Assembly: GCA_003352285.1 (NCBI GenBank)
Contig: QQVN01000004.1
Coordinates: 1 to 64,000, forward strand
Length of the DNA stretch: 64,000 nucleotides
From: Thermoproteota archaeon
Lineage (GTDB): Archaea > Thermoproteota > Nitrososphaeria > Nitrososphaerales > Nitrosopumilaceae
Direction: 5' to 3'
Below are positions 25,420 to 35,159 of the stretch, one piece after another. The notes beneath the pieces were generated by a model, which was given only the letters and a program-made list of their open reading frames with translations, did no database searches and was not told the origin of the DNA. Positions within the stretch are counted from its first letter, which is position 1, and each line of letters starts with the position of its first letter. Made by a program: the position numbers and the translations under genes.

Positions 25420-25983
25420 TCACTTGCTTTTGTTCTCAAGCATTCGTGTAAGTGACCATGCTGCAGTATTTACAATCTCTTTTACACGTTCTTTCTGTCT
25501 ATAATTTTTAATTATTATCTCTCTGATGTTGGAGCCGTTTTTATTAATTACATAGTCTATGATGGATTCTGGTTGAATCTTTCCGCTCTCTGCTTCAACA
25601 GAGTCTTTTCGTTTCATTTCTCCAATAATTCTATCTAAAAAGAACGTCTTGAAAGGAGGAGTATCTGCATCAATAACTAATTTTTCATCCAGTATGATTG
25701 ATACCTGCTCTGGTGTGACATACGCGTTTGCAATTACTGCACCATCTGCTCCCCTTGTAAGTGGAATTGTCTCATCTTCTTTTTTGATGGTGACTTTTGG
25801 TGACTCCTCTGTAGTACTTCTTAATGATGAAGCTTTTGTAAAACTAGTTTGCTTGATTAAGGAATCTAATACGCTAAGATTTTTTTTAAGATATTCGATC
25901 TCTTCTTCATGTTTTTCAATTTGTCCTGATATTCTGTCTTTTAATTCTAGGATCTCACGAATTTTCTCATCAGATAACTGCAT
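25420..25983 (-). CDS. Conserved-looking coiled-coil protein upstream of guaA
   Basis: 187 aa, not recognised. Residues about 5-45 form a coiled coil (KIREILELKDRISGQIEKHE), then a Ser/Thr-rich linker, then an alpha/beta domain (about 80-187) with ANAYVTPEQVSIILDEKLV and FKTFFLDRIIGEMKRKDS. ATG 25983 is chosen over 25995 because the box A TTTTAATACC then lies at -21 to -30. It is 4 nt from guaA, so it is probably the first gene of a two-gene transcript. No signal peptide. Confidence 0.75.
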   Translation of the reverse strand: MQLSDEKIREILELKDRISGQIEKHEEEIEYLKKNLSVLDSLIKQTSFTKASSLRSTTEESPKVTIKKEDETIPLTRGADGAVIANAYVTPEQVSIILDEKLVIDADTPPFKTFFLDRIIGEMKRKDSVEAESGKIQPESIIDYVINKNGSNIREIIIKNYRQKERVKEIVNTAAWSLTRMLENKSK

Positions 25984-26019
25984 GTAATTTGTCATACATT
26001 TAGGGTATTAAAACGCATT

Positions 26020-26763
26020 CTAGGTTATTATGATATCATCCAAGTCATTGTAGGAAATTTTTTTGAATCCTTTGATTGGATCAGATGTAGTGTACAAATT
26101 GCTCTTTGATTTTGTAGCCAACCACTCTAGAAGTTTCTTGCCCCATCTGAGTTTTTTGAGTTTAATTTTTGTGTCAGCATGCTTTGTCTGAGAAAATTTT
26201 CCAATCTTTTTTCCAAAATCCATCCCAAACAAGATTATGTCCTTGGCCCCAAAACTATCAGCTAAAAATACACATCTGTCGCCATCAGTAAACCCACCAA
26301 AGTTGTATAATACTCCAAATGATTCTGTTTGTGTTGTTCCTATGCAGTTGTTGAAATTTTTCACCATCTCAAGCTTTTCTTGGTTATCTCCATGCGCATG
26401 AACAACCATAAATGAATTAGATTTTGCAATTTTCTTCAAGTACCTTTCTTCACCATCAAGATCCGTGACCACTATGTCAGGTATTATTTTATTTTTCATC
26501 AGTTCTGATACGCTACTATCTGCTGCAATCTTTGGGGTTTTCTTTAATTTTTTAATTATTGGAATTGCCGTTTCCAATGATTCTCCTGAACCAATTACGA
26601 TTACAGTATTTTGAGAAATAATCTTCTTAATCTTACTGAATGATTCTTTTTTCTGTTTTAGAAGAGAATCTAATTTTTTTGCAGAATCCAGATCCTTTTT
26701 TTTACTAAACTCAAATTCTTTTAAAATCTGGCTATACCGAGTTTTCCAACCAATAATAGTCAT
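26020..26763 (-). CDS. mptE: MptE-like 6-hydroxymethylpterin diphosphokinase (DUF115)
   Basis: 247 aa. DUF115/MptE signature elements: VIVIGSGESLETAIP, AADSSVSELMKN, PDIVVTDLDGE, VVHAHGDN and GGFTDGDRC, with GAKDIILFGMDFG near residue 180. The archaeal enzyme pyrophosphorylates 6-hydroxymethyl-7,8-dihydropterin, the step before dihydropteroate synthase, encoded divergently next door. ATG 26763 has box A ATAACTTATC at 26787-26796 (-24 to -33), favouring it over an upstream TTG at 26772. Confidence 0.88.
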   Translation of the reverse strand: MTIIGWKTRYSQILKEFEFSKKKDLDSAKKLDSLLKQKKESFSKIKKIISQNTVIVIGSGESLETAIPIIKKLKKTPKIAADSSVSELMKNKIIPDIVVTDLDGEERYLKKIAKSNSFMVVHAHGDNQEKLEMVKNFNNCIGTTQTESFGVLYNFGGFTDGDRCVFLADSFGAKDIILFGMDFGKKIGKFSQTKHADTKIKLKKLRWGKKLLEWLATKSKSNLYTTSDPIKGFKKISYNDLDDIIIT

Positions 26764-26797
26764 ATGACTCAAATTGACATGGGTTTTGATAAGTTAT

Positions 26798-27658
26798 ATG
26801 AGTAAATTGGGCACAGTTACTGTCGGAAAAACATCCCCAGTTAGAATAATGGGCATCTTGAATACCAGTCCAGAGTCTTTTTACAAAAAATCAATTAAAA
26901 CAACTGATCATGATATAGCTCAAACCATTAGAAAGATGGATGAAGAGGGAGCCGATGTTATCGATATTGGAGGAATGTCAACTGCACCATATCTTTCAAC
27001 ATTAATTTCCGAAAGAATAGAATCACAGCGTATCTCTCAAGCAATCAAGATAGTTCAGCGTGTTTCAAATTTGCCAATATCTGTTGATACTTGCCGTGCT
27101 AGTGCTGCAAAAACTGCATTAGATTTGGGCGCTGAAATCATCAATGATATCTCTGGTCTAAAATTTGATAAAGAAATGCCTAATGTCATAGAAAGGTATC
27201 AACCATCTGTAATTGTATGTGCCTTTAGCAAAAAACCAATTCATGGAAATAATATATCACAAACAAAAAAACTAATCTCAGATAGCATTAAAATTGCAAA
27301 ATCATCTGGGATAAAAAATATCGTAGTAGATCCTGCGATAGGATTCTTTCGCAATACAGGACGTGGATTATTTTTTACAAAATTTAATGTTGATTGGGTT
27401 AAACGAGATCTTGAGATTCTTTCCAATCTATCAAAAGTTAAGACAAACTTTCCAGTTTTAGTATCTGTATCTAACAAATCCTTTTTAGGTAAAATATTAC
27501 AAAAGCCTAATCCTGATGATCGTTTGGCAGGCTCACTTGCATGTGAAGTAATGTCTGCAATTAAGGGAGCAGATATAATTCGTACTCACAATGTAAAATA
27601 TACTAAAGAGGTAATCCAACCCATACAACGATTCTTACGTACAAACAAAAGCTTATAA
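26798..27658 (+). CDS. folP: Dihydropteroate synthase
   Basis: 286-aa TIM-barrel pterin-binding enzyme joining the pterin diphosphate to an aminobenzoate-type substrate. Motifs: MGILNTSPESFY, GADVIDIGGMST, ISVDTCRASAA, IINDISGL, VDPAIGFF and SNKSFLGK near residue 235. ATG 26798 is used; an in-frame TTG at 26774 would add eight residues and overlap the divergent mptE promoter. Forms a pterin/folate pair with mptE. Confidence 0.93.
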   Translation: MSKLGTVTVGKTSPVRIMGILNTSPESFYKKSIKTTDHDIAQTIRKMDEEGADVIDIGGMSTAPYLSTLISERIESQRISQAIKIVQRVSNLPISVDTCRASAAKTALDLGAEIINDISGLKFDKEMPNVIERYQPSVIVCAFSKKPIHGNNISQTKKLISDSIKIAKSSGIKNIVVDPAIGFFRNTGRGLFFTKFNVDWVKRDLEILSNLSKVKTNFPVLVSVSNKSFLGKILQKPNPDDRLAGSLACEVMSAIKGADIIRTHNVKYTKEVIQPIQRFLRTNKSL

Positions 27659-27688
27659 TGCATTTTCAATCTTTGGAATGAGGTTTCA

Positions 27689-29122
27689 TTGGAATTCAGA
27701 GAAGGATTAACTTTTGATGATGTTCTTCTTGTTCCCAAATATTCAGATATAACAAGTCGATCTCAGACAGATCTTAAAACTAAACTTTCACGAAATATCT
27801 CAATTAACATACCTCTTGTGAGTGCTAACATGGACACTGTTACGGAATCTTCAATGGCTGTAACTATGGCAAGAGAAGGAGGAATTGGTATAATCCATAG
27901 ATTTCTCACCATTAAGGAAGAAGCCGATCAAGTTCTCAAAGTAAAAAGATCTGGCAGTGTAATGATTGAAAACCCCTACACAATTAATTCTGAAGAGACA
28001 GTTCGTAATGCCATCCAGTATACAATCGACAAAGATGTATCTGGTTTGCTAGTGGTTGATTCAGAATCAAAATTAGTAGGAATTCTCACAGACAGAGACA
28101 TTACATTTGAATCTGATACTAACAAGCTAGTAAAAGACGTAATGACAAAAGATGTCGTTACTGCAAAATTAGGAATTAGCCTAAGTGAAGCAAAAGAACT
28201 ATTACATAAACATAGAATTGAAAAACTTCCTCTAATCGATGACTCTCATCATGTAAAAGGGCTTATCACAAGCAAGGACATTACCAATATGGAGAACTAT
28301 CCGTCTGCATCTAAAGACAAAAAGGGTAGACCATTGGTTGGTGCAGCAGTTGGTGTCAAGGGAGATTTTATGGAAAGAACAGAAGCATTACTTGATGCAG
28401 GAACGGATATTATTGTTGTTGATATTGCTCATGGTCATAGTGAAAACGCAATCAGCACAGTTCGTCATATCAAAAAAGCGTTTCCAGATTGCGAACTAAT
28501 AGCTGGTAACGTTGCAACTGCAAAAGGAGCTGAAGATCTTATCAAAGCAGGAGTTGATGCAGTTAAGGTAGGTGTTGGATCTGGTTCAATCTGTATAACT
28601 CGAGTAATTACTGGTTCAGGCGTTCCACAACTTACTGCAGTAATGGATTGTGCCAAAGTAGGACGCGATCATGGAGTTCCAATCATATCTGATGGTGGTA
28701 CTAGAACATCTGGTGATGCAACAAAAGCATTAGCTGCAGGTGCATCATCAGTAATGATAGGCAGCATGTTGGGCGGAACAGATGAATCTCCAGGCTCAAT
28801 ATTAACAAAAAATGGTAAACGCTTCAAAGTTTATCGAGGAATGGCATCATTAGCAGCATCTATTGGACGCAAATCAAAAGAGACTGGAAAAATTTCTCTT
28901 GATGAAGATCTAAATGATTATGTTGCAGAAGGTGTTGAGGCGATGGTTCCATACAAAGGAAGTGTTACAGATATTCTAAAACAGCTTACTGGAGGAATTC
29001 GTTCTGGGTTAAGCTATTGCGGTGCCCACACTATTCCTCAAATGCAACAGAATGCAGAATTTATCAAAATGTCTGGGGCAGGTTTTGCTGAAAGTCAACC
29101 CCATGATGTTTCATTAATGTAG
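27689..29122 (+). CDS. guaB: IMP dehydrogenase
   Basis: 477 aa. TIM barrel split by a CBS pair (residues about 95-205). The catalytic loop [17 protein letters not shown] holds the Cys that binds IMP, and the C-terminal flap has [12 protein letters not shown]. First committed step to GMP, feeding guaA. Starts with TTG 27689; the peptide then begins [15 protein letters not shown] as in the family. A GAGGT at 27680-27684 would be a Shine-Dalgarno 4 nt away. A box CTTATAATG (27652-27660) lies in the 3' end of folP. Confidence 0.96.
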   Translation: MEFREGLTFDDVLLVPKYSDITSRSQTDLKTKLSRNISINIPLVSANMDTVTESSMAVTMAREGGIGIIHRFLTIKEEADQVLKVKRSGSVMIENPYTINSEETVRNAIQYTIDKDVSGLLVVDSESKLVGILTDRDITFESDTNKLVKDVMTKDVVTAKLGISLSEAKELLHKHRIEKLPLIDDSHHVKGLITSKDITNMENYPSASKDKKGRPLVGAAVGVKGDFMERTEALLDAGTDIIVVDIAHGHSENAISTVRHIKKAFPDCELIAGNVATAKGAEDLIKAGVDAVKVGVGSGSICITRVITGSGVPQLTAVMDCAKVGRDHGVPIISDGGTRTSGDATKALAAGASSVMIGSMLGGTDESPGSILTKNGKRFKVYRGMASLAASIGRKSKETGKISLDEDLNDYVAEGVEAMVPYKGSVTDILKQLTGGIRSGLSYCGAHTIPQMQQNAEFIKMSGAGFAESQPHDVSLM

Positions 29123-29156
29123 TTAGTTTTTTAAGCCCGATCCTAAAAGATACCCC

Positions 29157-29624
29157 ATGCTGAGCAAAAGAACACTTATCGGAATAATTGTTGGAAGTGC
29201 AATCTCAGCAATTGGAGTTGCAGCTTTGGTTAACTCAATTGGATTACAAACAATTTCTTTTGATGATACATATGGGGTTGGTGAGTATACATCATATCAA
29301 TTTCCTGCTCCGAAATCTTCTCATCAATTCATAAAAATCGAAGGCGAATCTTTTGACGTGACACTAAAAACACCTGCAGATGGTATTCAAATTCCTACAA
29401 CGACATACAAAAAAGAGGTTAGCTTTGATTGGTATGTCTTAGAGGAAGGAATAAACCGAATTGAAATCCAAAATATTGGCGATTCAGAAATTCATGTAAC
29501 AGGAACCTTTGAGCGAAACACTGATCCAATATTTTTCACATATCATATTCTTGTAATCACTGCAGGTGTAGTGATTATTGGTTTTAGTGCAGGATTTAGT
29601 ATTAGAAAACCAAAAGGATTCTAG
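29157..29624 (+). CDS. Small membrane protein with extracytoplasmic beta domain
   Basis: 155 aa, unrecognised. TM1 at about 7-27 (IGIIVGSAISAIGVAALVNSI), an exposed region of about 100 residues rich in beta strands (VGEYTSYQFPAPKSSHQFIK), and TM2 at about 126-148, ending in a basic tail RKPKGF. Topology suggests an outside-facing domain held by two anchors. Box A GTTTTTTAAG lies at about -24 to -33. Overlaps the convergent pheA by 4 nt. Confidence 0.75.
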   Translation: MLSKRTLIGIIVGSAISAIGVAALVNSIGLQTISFDDTYGVGEYTSYQFPAPKSSHQFIKIEGESFDVTLKTPADGIQIPTTTYKKEVSFDWYVLEEGINRIEIQNIGDSEIHVTGTFERNTDPIFFTYHILVITAGVVIIGFSAGFSIRKPKGF

Positions 29625-30436
29625 TTTATACTAGCAGCTGTATACGAACCTAAGGTTTTAAAAAATAATGTCTCTTCTTTAATCTTCATCAATGTATCTG
29701 ACACTTTGGAATTACTCTTACTTCCTTCAAAGTCGACAAAAAAGTTGTACTCCCATATGGAATCTTTTTTTGGTCTTGATTCAATCTTTGTAAGATTGAT
29801 ACCACTTGTATGAAATTTTTCAATTATTCGAAATAGCGCTCCAGGTTCATGCTTTATTGAGAAAATAATTGATGTCTTTGCATTTTTTATCTCTAGAGTT
29901 TCTTTGGTAGAAAGCACTAGAAACCGTGTATAGTTATTTGGATTATCTGCTATGCCTTCCTTAATAATTTTAATTTGGTATATCTCTGATGCACTTTTGC
30001 TTGCAATGCATGCAACATTGTCTTTTCCCATCTCCTTGATAATTTTTACACTGCCTGCAGTATCGTAGGTGGGTACAGTCTTTAGTTTATTGTCTTGTAG
30101 AAATTTTCTGCATTGGCCTAATGCTTGAGGGTGAGAATAAACCGTATCTATTGAACTCAATTGACCTGTACCGATAAGGCAATGTTCAATTTTTTTGTAA
30201 ACTTCCCCCACTGCAAATAGCGGAGTAGAATACAAAAGATCGTAGCTCTCTCCGACACTCCCTTCAATAGAATTCTCTACTGGTAATACTGCATAGTCAG
30301 TTATTCCATTGATTGTGGACTCTAGTACTTCCTTGAACGTAGGATATGGTTTAGTAGTGATATCATTCCCAAAAAAAACTCTTGCTGCTGATTCGCTATA
30401 TGCGCCATGTTCCCCTTGGAAGGAAACATTTTTCAT
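29621..30436 (-). CDS. pheA: Prephenate dehydratase
   Basis: 271 aa. Stand-alone dehydratase with catalytic domain (1-180; FQGEHGAYSESAA, VLPVENSIEGSVGESYDLL, NYTRFLVLS) and a C-terminal ACT domain (about 190-270; HEPGALFRIIEKF, NLTKIESRP) for phenylalanine feedback. Converts prephenate to phenylpyruvate. It follows csl4 by 2 nt on the same strand. Confidence 0.95.
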   Translation of the reverse strand: MKNVSFQGEHGAYSESAARVFFGNDITTKPYPTFKEVLESTINGITDYAVLPVENSIEGSVGESYDLLYSTPLFAVGEVYKKIEHCLIGTGQLSSIDTVYSHPQALGQCRKFLQDNKLKTVPTYDTAGSVKIIKEMGKDNVACIASKSASEIYQIKIIKEGIADNPNNYTRFLVLSTKETLEIKNAKTSIIFSIKHEPGALFRIIEKFHTSGINLTKIESRPKKDSIWEYNFFVDFEGSKSNSKVSDTLMKIKEETLFFKTLGSYTAASIN

Positions 30437-30438
30437 TT

Positions 30439-30990
30439 TTATCCTCTTTGTTGTAAGAAATCACTGTTACCAAACTTGCTAGAAAGTTTTCGCTCATCAA
30501 TCCACGAACACTCTGTGCATTTAATTGCATCCCTCATTTGCAAAACTTTTCCTCCACACTTTTTACATTTAGTAAAAATTACTCCAAGTTCTGGTTCGTT
30601 TATTGAAGCATGAATCGTTCCATTCAAATGACTGATAATCTTTAGTGATACAATATCATTTAGCAATGCAATATTTTTTCTTCTAATGTTTCTAGTGGAG
30701 CAGACACATTCGACTTTTGAAATTGTTGGTCTACCATTAATGTAATCAATTGAGACTGCTATCATAGAAGACATTACCGCGGCAACGGTTCCAATAATAA
30801 TATCTCCAGGTTTTGGTACATCAATTGATTTGAAGGTCTTTACATTTACAACTCGATCTTTCTTATCAAATTCCTTGTTTCCTACTGCCGCAGATCTTAC
30901 CATGTCCCCATCATCAAAGGCGTTGGTTCCCGCCTCGTATTCTTCAATGGATGAAATTTTATCACCTGGAAAAGTTATTGATTCAGACAT
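30439..30990 (-). CDS. csl4: Exosome RNA-binding subunit Csl4
   Basis: 183 aa: N-terminal domain with FPGDKISSIEEYEAGTNAF, a central S1 RNA-binding domain (about 62-125; PKPGDIIIGTVAAVMSSM), and a C-terminal zinc ribbon CKKCGG...CTECSW. Csl4 caps the archaeal RNA exosome and recruits substrates. First gene of a csl4-pheA pair; box A TAATTATAATT lies at about -21 to -31. Divergent from the dehydrogenase at 31070. Confidence 0.95.
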   Translation of the reverse strand: MSESITFPGDKISSIEEYEAGTNAFDDGDMVRSAAVGNKEFDKKDRVVNVKTFKSIDVPKPGDIIIGTVAAVMSSMIAVSIDYINGRPTISKVECVCSTRNIRRKNIALLNDIVSLKIISHLNGTIHASINEPELGVIFTKCKKCGGKVLQMRDAIKCTECSWIDERKLSSKFGNSDFLQQRG

Positions 30991-31069
30991 GTGCTCATTC
31001 TTATTCTGATAATTATAATTGTTTATGGGTGCAGAATCGATTTTAACCAGCTTTATTCGACAATGAATG

Positions 31070-32140
31070 ATGAAGGCACTAGTTTTTGAAAAGTATGCTG
31101 AGAATGATGATTTTGAGAAAATTTTACAGATAAAGGATATTCCAGAACCAGAACCAAAACCAACCGAAGTTGTTTTCAGAGTAAAGGCAGCATCATTAAA
31201 CTATGATGACATTTGGGCCATGCGCGGAAAACCAATCGAAGTTCCAATGCCACATATCTCTGGAACTGATGCTGCCGGTGAGGTCATAGCAATTGGTGAT
31301 GATGTAAAAAATATCAAAGTTGGTGACAGGATTGTCTCTCATGGTAATCTATCATGTAGGACATGTCAGTTGTGTACCTCTGGTCGAGAATTTGATTGTA
31401 AGAAGAGACTTGTTTGGGGATTTCAAACGGGACCACTATGGGGAGGTTACTGCGAGGTATCTCATTTGCCAGAGGTTAACGCGGTAAAGATTCCTGATAA
31501 TGTAAGCTATGATGATGCAGCCGCTGCATCAATGACAATGATGACTTCTTGGCACATGTTGGTTGGTAGGGCAAAGATTCAACCAGGACAAACAGTTTTG
31601 GTAATGGGCGGCAGCTCTGGAATGGGAATATTTGGAATTCAAATTGCAAAATTATTTGGATGTGACGTAATTGCAACTGCCAGTAAAGAGAAACTAGACA
31701 AATGTATTGAATTAGGTGCTGACTTTGCAGTAGATCACAGAAAAGAAGACTGGCATAAGGAAGTACGTTCTATTTCAAAAGATATTTCTCAAAAAAAAGA
31801 CAAACCACCAGGTCTTGATGTTATTTATGAGCACATTGGAGGAACTCATTGGAATAAAGAATTGACTCTTCTAAAGTACGGTTCAACAATTGTTACAACT
31901 GGTGCTACAACTGGATATAATGTAAAAACAGATCTCCGTCATATTTTTTTCAAGGGAATAAACATCTTAGGCTCCACTCAGGGGACAAGAGCTGAATTAG
32001 AAACTGCATTTTACTGGATGTCCCAAGGAAAAATAAAATCAATCATTGACTCTACATTCAAGTTGGAGGATGCCGTTAAAGCACACAAAAAAATGCTTTC
32101 TGGAAAAGGACTCTTTGGGAAAATCTTAATGAAGCCATAA
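31070..32140 (+). CDS. Zinc-type medium-chain dehydrogenase/reductase (possible enoyl-CoA reductase)
   Basis: 356-aa MDR-superfamily oxidoreductase. N-terminal GroES-like domain with GTDAAGEVIAIGDDVKNIKVGDR and the structural-zinc lobe CRTCQLCTSGREFDC. The Rossmann loop is VMGGSSGMGIFGIQIAKL (about 173-190). The stretch YEHIGGTHWNKELTLLKYG and the following TTGATTGYN resemble acyl-CoA-reducing MDR enzymes (crotonyl-CoA carboxylase/reductase, acryloyl-CoA reductase). A role in the 3-hydroxypropionate/4-hydroxybutyrate carbon cycle is possible but inferred. The second of two tandem ATGs (31070) fits the box A TTTTAACC better. Confidence 0.82.
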   Translation: MKALVFEKYAENDDFEKILQIKDIPEPEPKPTEVVFRVKAASLNYDDIWAMRGKPIEVPMPHISGTDAAGEVIAIGDDVKNIKVGDRIVSHGNLSCRTCQLCTSGREFDCKKRLVWGFQTGPLWGGYCEVSHLPEVNAVKIPDNVSYDDAAAASMTMMTSWHMLVGRAKIQPGQTVLVMGGSSGMGIFGIQIAKLFGCDVIATASKEKLDKCIELGADFAVDHRKEDWHKEVRSISKDISQKKDKPPGLDVIYEHIGGTHWNKELTLLKYGSTIVTTGATTGYNVKTDLRHIFFKGINILGSTQGTRAELETAFYWMSQGKIKSIIDSTFKLEDAVKAHKKMLSGKGLFGKILMKP

Positions 32141-32155
32141 TCTTGATGAACATCC

Positions 32156-32758
32156 ATGACTAGTGATCCTAGAATCAACTCATTAATGGACCAAGCAAAT
32201 CAAAATTTTCTCAAAAAAAGATACAGAGAAGCAATTCGCTTTTATGATGAGATTTTATCAACGAATCCTACGAATCTTAACGTCTTAAACAACATCGGTT
32301 ATGCTCAAAGTAAATTAAAAGAGTATCAAAAGGCAATCGAATTTTATGACAAAGCTCTCAGCATTGACCCAAATGACATGTCAGTTCTCCTTAACAAAAT
32401 ATCCTCTTTGAGAAAATTAGGAGAATACAAATCTGCCTTGGATTATTGTGAAAAGATTCTGTCTGAAAATCCTGATTACAACCTTGTGCTATACCATAAA
32501 GAGAGAATTCTATTCTCACTTGGCAAATATGAGGAATCAATTTTGTGCTGTGACAATATTCTAAATGATTATCCTACCAATGCTGATGTGTTATATGATA
32601 AATCATGTAATCTTGCAATGCTTCAAAGAGTACAGGAATCATTGGATTCTCTGGAAAAAGCAATACATTCTGGAATGCAATTTAAGATCAAGGCTAAAAA
32701 CAGTAAATCTTTTGAAAGATTACGAAAAGATCCTAGATTTTTAGAATTAACAAGCTAG
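32156..32758 (+). CDS. Tetratricopeptide-repeat protein
   Basis: 200 aa with about four to five TPR units from residue 10 to 180: YREAIRFYDEILSTNPTNLNV, trimmed; YQKAIEFYDKALSIDPND; YKSALDYCEKILSENPDY; YEESILCCDNILNDYPTN. No signal peptide, so a cytoplasmic protein-protein scaffold is likely; partner unknown. Starts 15 nt after the MDR dehydrogenase stop and may be co-transcribed. Its end overlaps dph2 by 4 nt. Confidence 0.9.
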   Translation: MTSDPRINSLMDQANQNFLKKRYREAIRFYDEILSTNPTNLNVLNNIGYAQSKLKEYQKAIEFYDKALSIDPNDMSVLLNKISSLRKLGEYKSALDYCEKILSENPDYNLVLYHKERILFSLGKYEESILCCDNILNDYPTNADVLYDKSCNLAMLQRVQESLDSLEKAIHSGMQFKIKAKNSKSFERLRKDPRFLELTS

Positions 32759-33750
32759 AGCCAATGGGGAATCTGCATATACTCTCCAATGTCTTCATTT
32801 CGAAGTACTTTGAGTAATGCATTTGCTTGTGGCGTTGACAAAAGTGGCTTGTCAAATGGATTGTCAGTAGAAATTCTAGGGCAAGCTACTTGAATAAACG
32901 CATCAATTCCTTTTAGGTTTCGTAATCTATCATTTGTAATGTCAGTTAATGCAAGAAGCTGTACTGTCTTTCCTTCTTTTTCTAACTCTCTTTTGAATTT
33001 TAGTGCAGTGGTCTTTGACATCTGTCCCTCTTTTAGCCCCACAATTACACCGAAAGTTTTTGCTTCTGCAGCTTTGTAGATTGCTAATGTAGCTTTCTTT
33101 TGAAGCTTGTTTGCAAATTCTGTTACTTCTCTTACTTCATTAAAGTATGGGTCAAGAACATATGTTGGCTTGTTTGTTGATAGTGCTATTCCCGCTGCAT
33201 GAAAATTACTTTGGCCAAGAAAGACATTTGCATCAACAGCATCTTTTATCTCCATTGCTGGATAAAACTCACAACCAAAAACTTGTCCATCATTTAGTTG
33301 ACCTTTTCCCGTTCCAATCTTTACAGTAATTCCTTCCTTAGTAAAAATTTCTTTTACTTTATCCACCTGGTTTAGATGCTGACTATCTGTAATTAGTGAA
33401 ATTATTTTTCCTTTAACTATTTCAACGCATTTTTTGGCCACTGAATCAAATTCAATATTATCATACGCATCAATCAAAAAGACATTGTTTTCCATTTCTG
33501 GCATGTTTATAGTATGACCAACATTGAATAAAATTTCAGCTCCTAATGTCTTTGCTCCATTTGAGTTTAGATCACAGGTTCCCCATGTTGTGTCTGCAAG
33601 AACATATGCAGGAATACCAAATCGATTCATTATCTTTAATGCAGTTTCTTGAATTTGGGGCAAGATTCCATCCGGACCATTTATGGCCACAGACACAGGC
33701 TTTTTTTCCTGAATAATATTGAATATTCTTTGCTCATCTACTACTATCAA
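32755..33750 (-). CDS. dph2: Diphthamide synthase Dph2
   Basis: Radical-SAM-like enzyme that starts diphthamide formation on elongation factor 2. Three cluster Cys are visible: TTWGTCDLN, FGCEFYPA and QVACPRISTD. The archaeal homodimeric enzyme is about 330-350 aa. I chose TTG 33750 (331 aa): the family starts just before DEQRIF, and a box A TTTAAATTAAAA lies at -23 to -34. An in-frame TTG at 33804 would add a Lys/Trp-rich tail of 18 residues. Confidence 0.92.
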   Translation of the reverse strand: MIVVDEQRIFNIIQEKKPVSVAINGPDGILPQIQETALKIMNRFGIPAYVLADTTWGTCDLNSNGAKTLGAEILFNVGHTINMPEMENNVFLIDAYDNIEFDSVAKKCVEIVKGKIISLITDSQHLNQVDKVKEIFTKEGITVKIGTGKGQLNDGQVFGCEFYPAMEIKDAVDANVFLGQSNFHAAGIALSTNKPTYVLDPYFNEVREVTEFANKLQKKATLAIYKAAEAKTFGVIVGLKEGQMSKTTALKFKRELEKEGKTVQLLALTDITNDRLRNLKGIDAFIQVACPRISTDNPFDKPLLSTPQANALLKVLRNEDIGEYMQIPHWL

Positions 33751-33832
33751 ATCAGCTAAAAATTCAGTCGATTTTAATTTAAACCAATGGTATAGCAAAA
33801 CCAAAAATTGTCCAAATTCTTACCCACCATTG

Positions 33833-35158
33833 ATGAGTGAAACAATACTCAACATTGGATTTGATGATACTGACTCACCAAAGGGCATGTGTACTACATA
33901 TCTTGCCTACAAAATTGTTGATTTGCTAAAAGACGAGAAAGTGGAATTTCTTGATTTTCCTAGATTAGTAAGATTCAATCCAAATATTCCTTGGAAAACA
34001 CGAGGAAACGGAGCTGTTGGAATTAAAATTAAAACAAACAATCCAAAAATTATCAAGCAAAAAATTTTCAAAATGTTAAAAAGATATTCTGATACTAAAA
34101 ATGGTGCCAATCCTGGATTGGTGTTTTATGAAGGAGATGTAATTCCAGAATCATTTAGTAAATTTAGCAAAATGGCTTTATGGAAATTAATCAAACGAGG
34201 TTCTGCCAAAAAACTTCTTCAAAAGCATAACATTGACTTCTATTACCAAGGAAACGGTCAAGGATTAATTGGTGCATTAGGTGCAATTGGATATTCGTTT
34301 GATGATCACACCATGGAGCTCTTAAGCTATAGAAAAAAATCAAAATTTGGTTCCAAACGAAGCTTATCTGAAAGCAGTGTCAAAGAAATGCAAGAAAAAA
34401 CATTTCCACTCACCTTTAACAGCTATGATAATAAAAAAAATCATGTAATGATTGCCCCACGCGGACCGGATCCTGTATTTTATGGGATTCGAGGTGAGGA
34501 TCCAGATACACTAATTGATGCATCAAAAATGATAAAGTCAAATGAAAAGCCCCAAGGATACATGTTATTCAAATCTAATCAAGGCACGGGTGCTCATCTT
34601 GAAAATGAACTTGATGTGAATAGTCTACGACCATATCACTCTGGAACTATAACTGGAATTGTATCTAGTAACCCAATCATGAATCTTGGAGGACATGTAA
34701 CATTTTCATTAAAATCTAATAAAAAAGAAATTACATGTGCAATTTACAAACCTACAGGTATTACAAATCATGGAATGAATTTGATTATTGGCGATGTGAT
34801 TAAAGTTGGTGGAGGAATACGCAAAGCATCAAAGAATTATTCTAGAGTTTTAAATGTAGAATTTTTAGAGATTCTAGAACTAAAAAGAATAGAAAAAAAA
34901 TCTAACCCTAGGTGTAATGATTGTAATAAACAGATGAAATCAAAGGGAAAGAGCCAAGGATTTGAGTGTATTCGCTGTGGAAAGAAAGAAAAAAACAAAG
35001 TGATTATCGAAATTCCACGAAAACTCAAAAAAGAGATGTACCTTCCTATTTTGTCAGCTCACAGACACTTGACTAGACCTGCTCAACGACAAAGAATCCA
35101 GAATACGAAATCACAATTTAAGGACTCTAGACCATGGTTTTTTGTTTTTAATAATTAA
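33833..35158 (+). CDS. tiaS: tRNA(Ile2) 2-agmatinylcytidine synthetase
   Basis: 441 aa. Modifies C34 of the CAU-anticodon tRNA-Ile with agmatine so that it reads AUA. N-terminal IGFDDTDSPKGMCTTYLAY holds the ATP-site acidic residues; an OB-like domain lies around 285-370 (SGTITGIVSSNP), and a C-terminal zinc ribbon has CNDCNKQM...CIRCGKKE. ATG 33833 gives the family N-terminus MSETILNIGFDDTDS. The longer frame from 33719 would overlap dph2. Followed by the initiator tRNA on the opposite strand. Confidence 0.94.
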   Translation: MSETILNIGFDDTDSPKGMCTTYLAYKIVDLLKDEKVEFLDFPRLVRFNPNIPWKTRGNGAVGIKIKTNNPKIIKQKIFKMLKRYSDTKNGANPGLVFYEGDVIPESFSKFSKMALWKLIKRGSAKKLLQKHNIDFYYQGNGQGLIGALGAIGYSFDDHTMELLSYRKKSKFGSKRSLSESSVKEMQEKTFPLTFNSYDNKKNHVMIAPRGPDPVFYGIRGEDPDTLIDASKMIKSNEKPQGYMLFKSNQGTGAHLENELDVNSLRPYHSGTITGIVSSNPIMNLGGHVTFSLKSNKKEITCAIYKPTGITNHGMNLIIGDVIKVGGGIRKASKNYSRVLNVEFLEILELKRIEKKSNPRCNDCNKQMKSKGKSQGFECIRCGKKEKNKVIIEIPRKLKKEMYLPILSAHRHLTRPAQRQRIQNTKSQFKDSRPWFFVFNN

Positions 35159-35159
35159 G

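Noticed and set aside
33719-33832. Longer tiaS frame
   Set aside because: It overlaps the dph2 5' region. The conserved N-terminus starts at ATG 33833.
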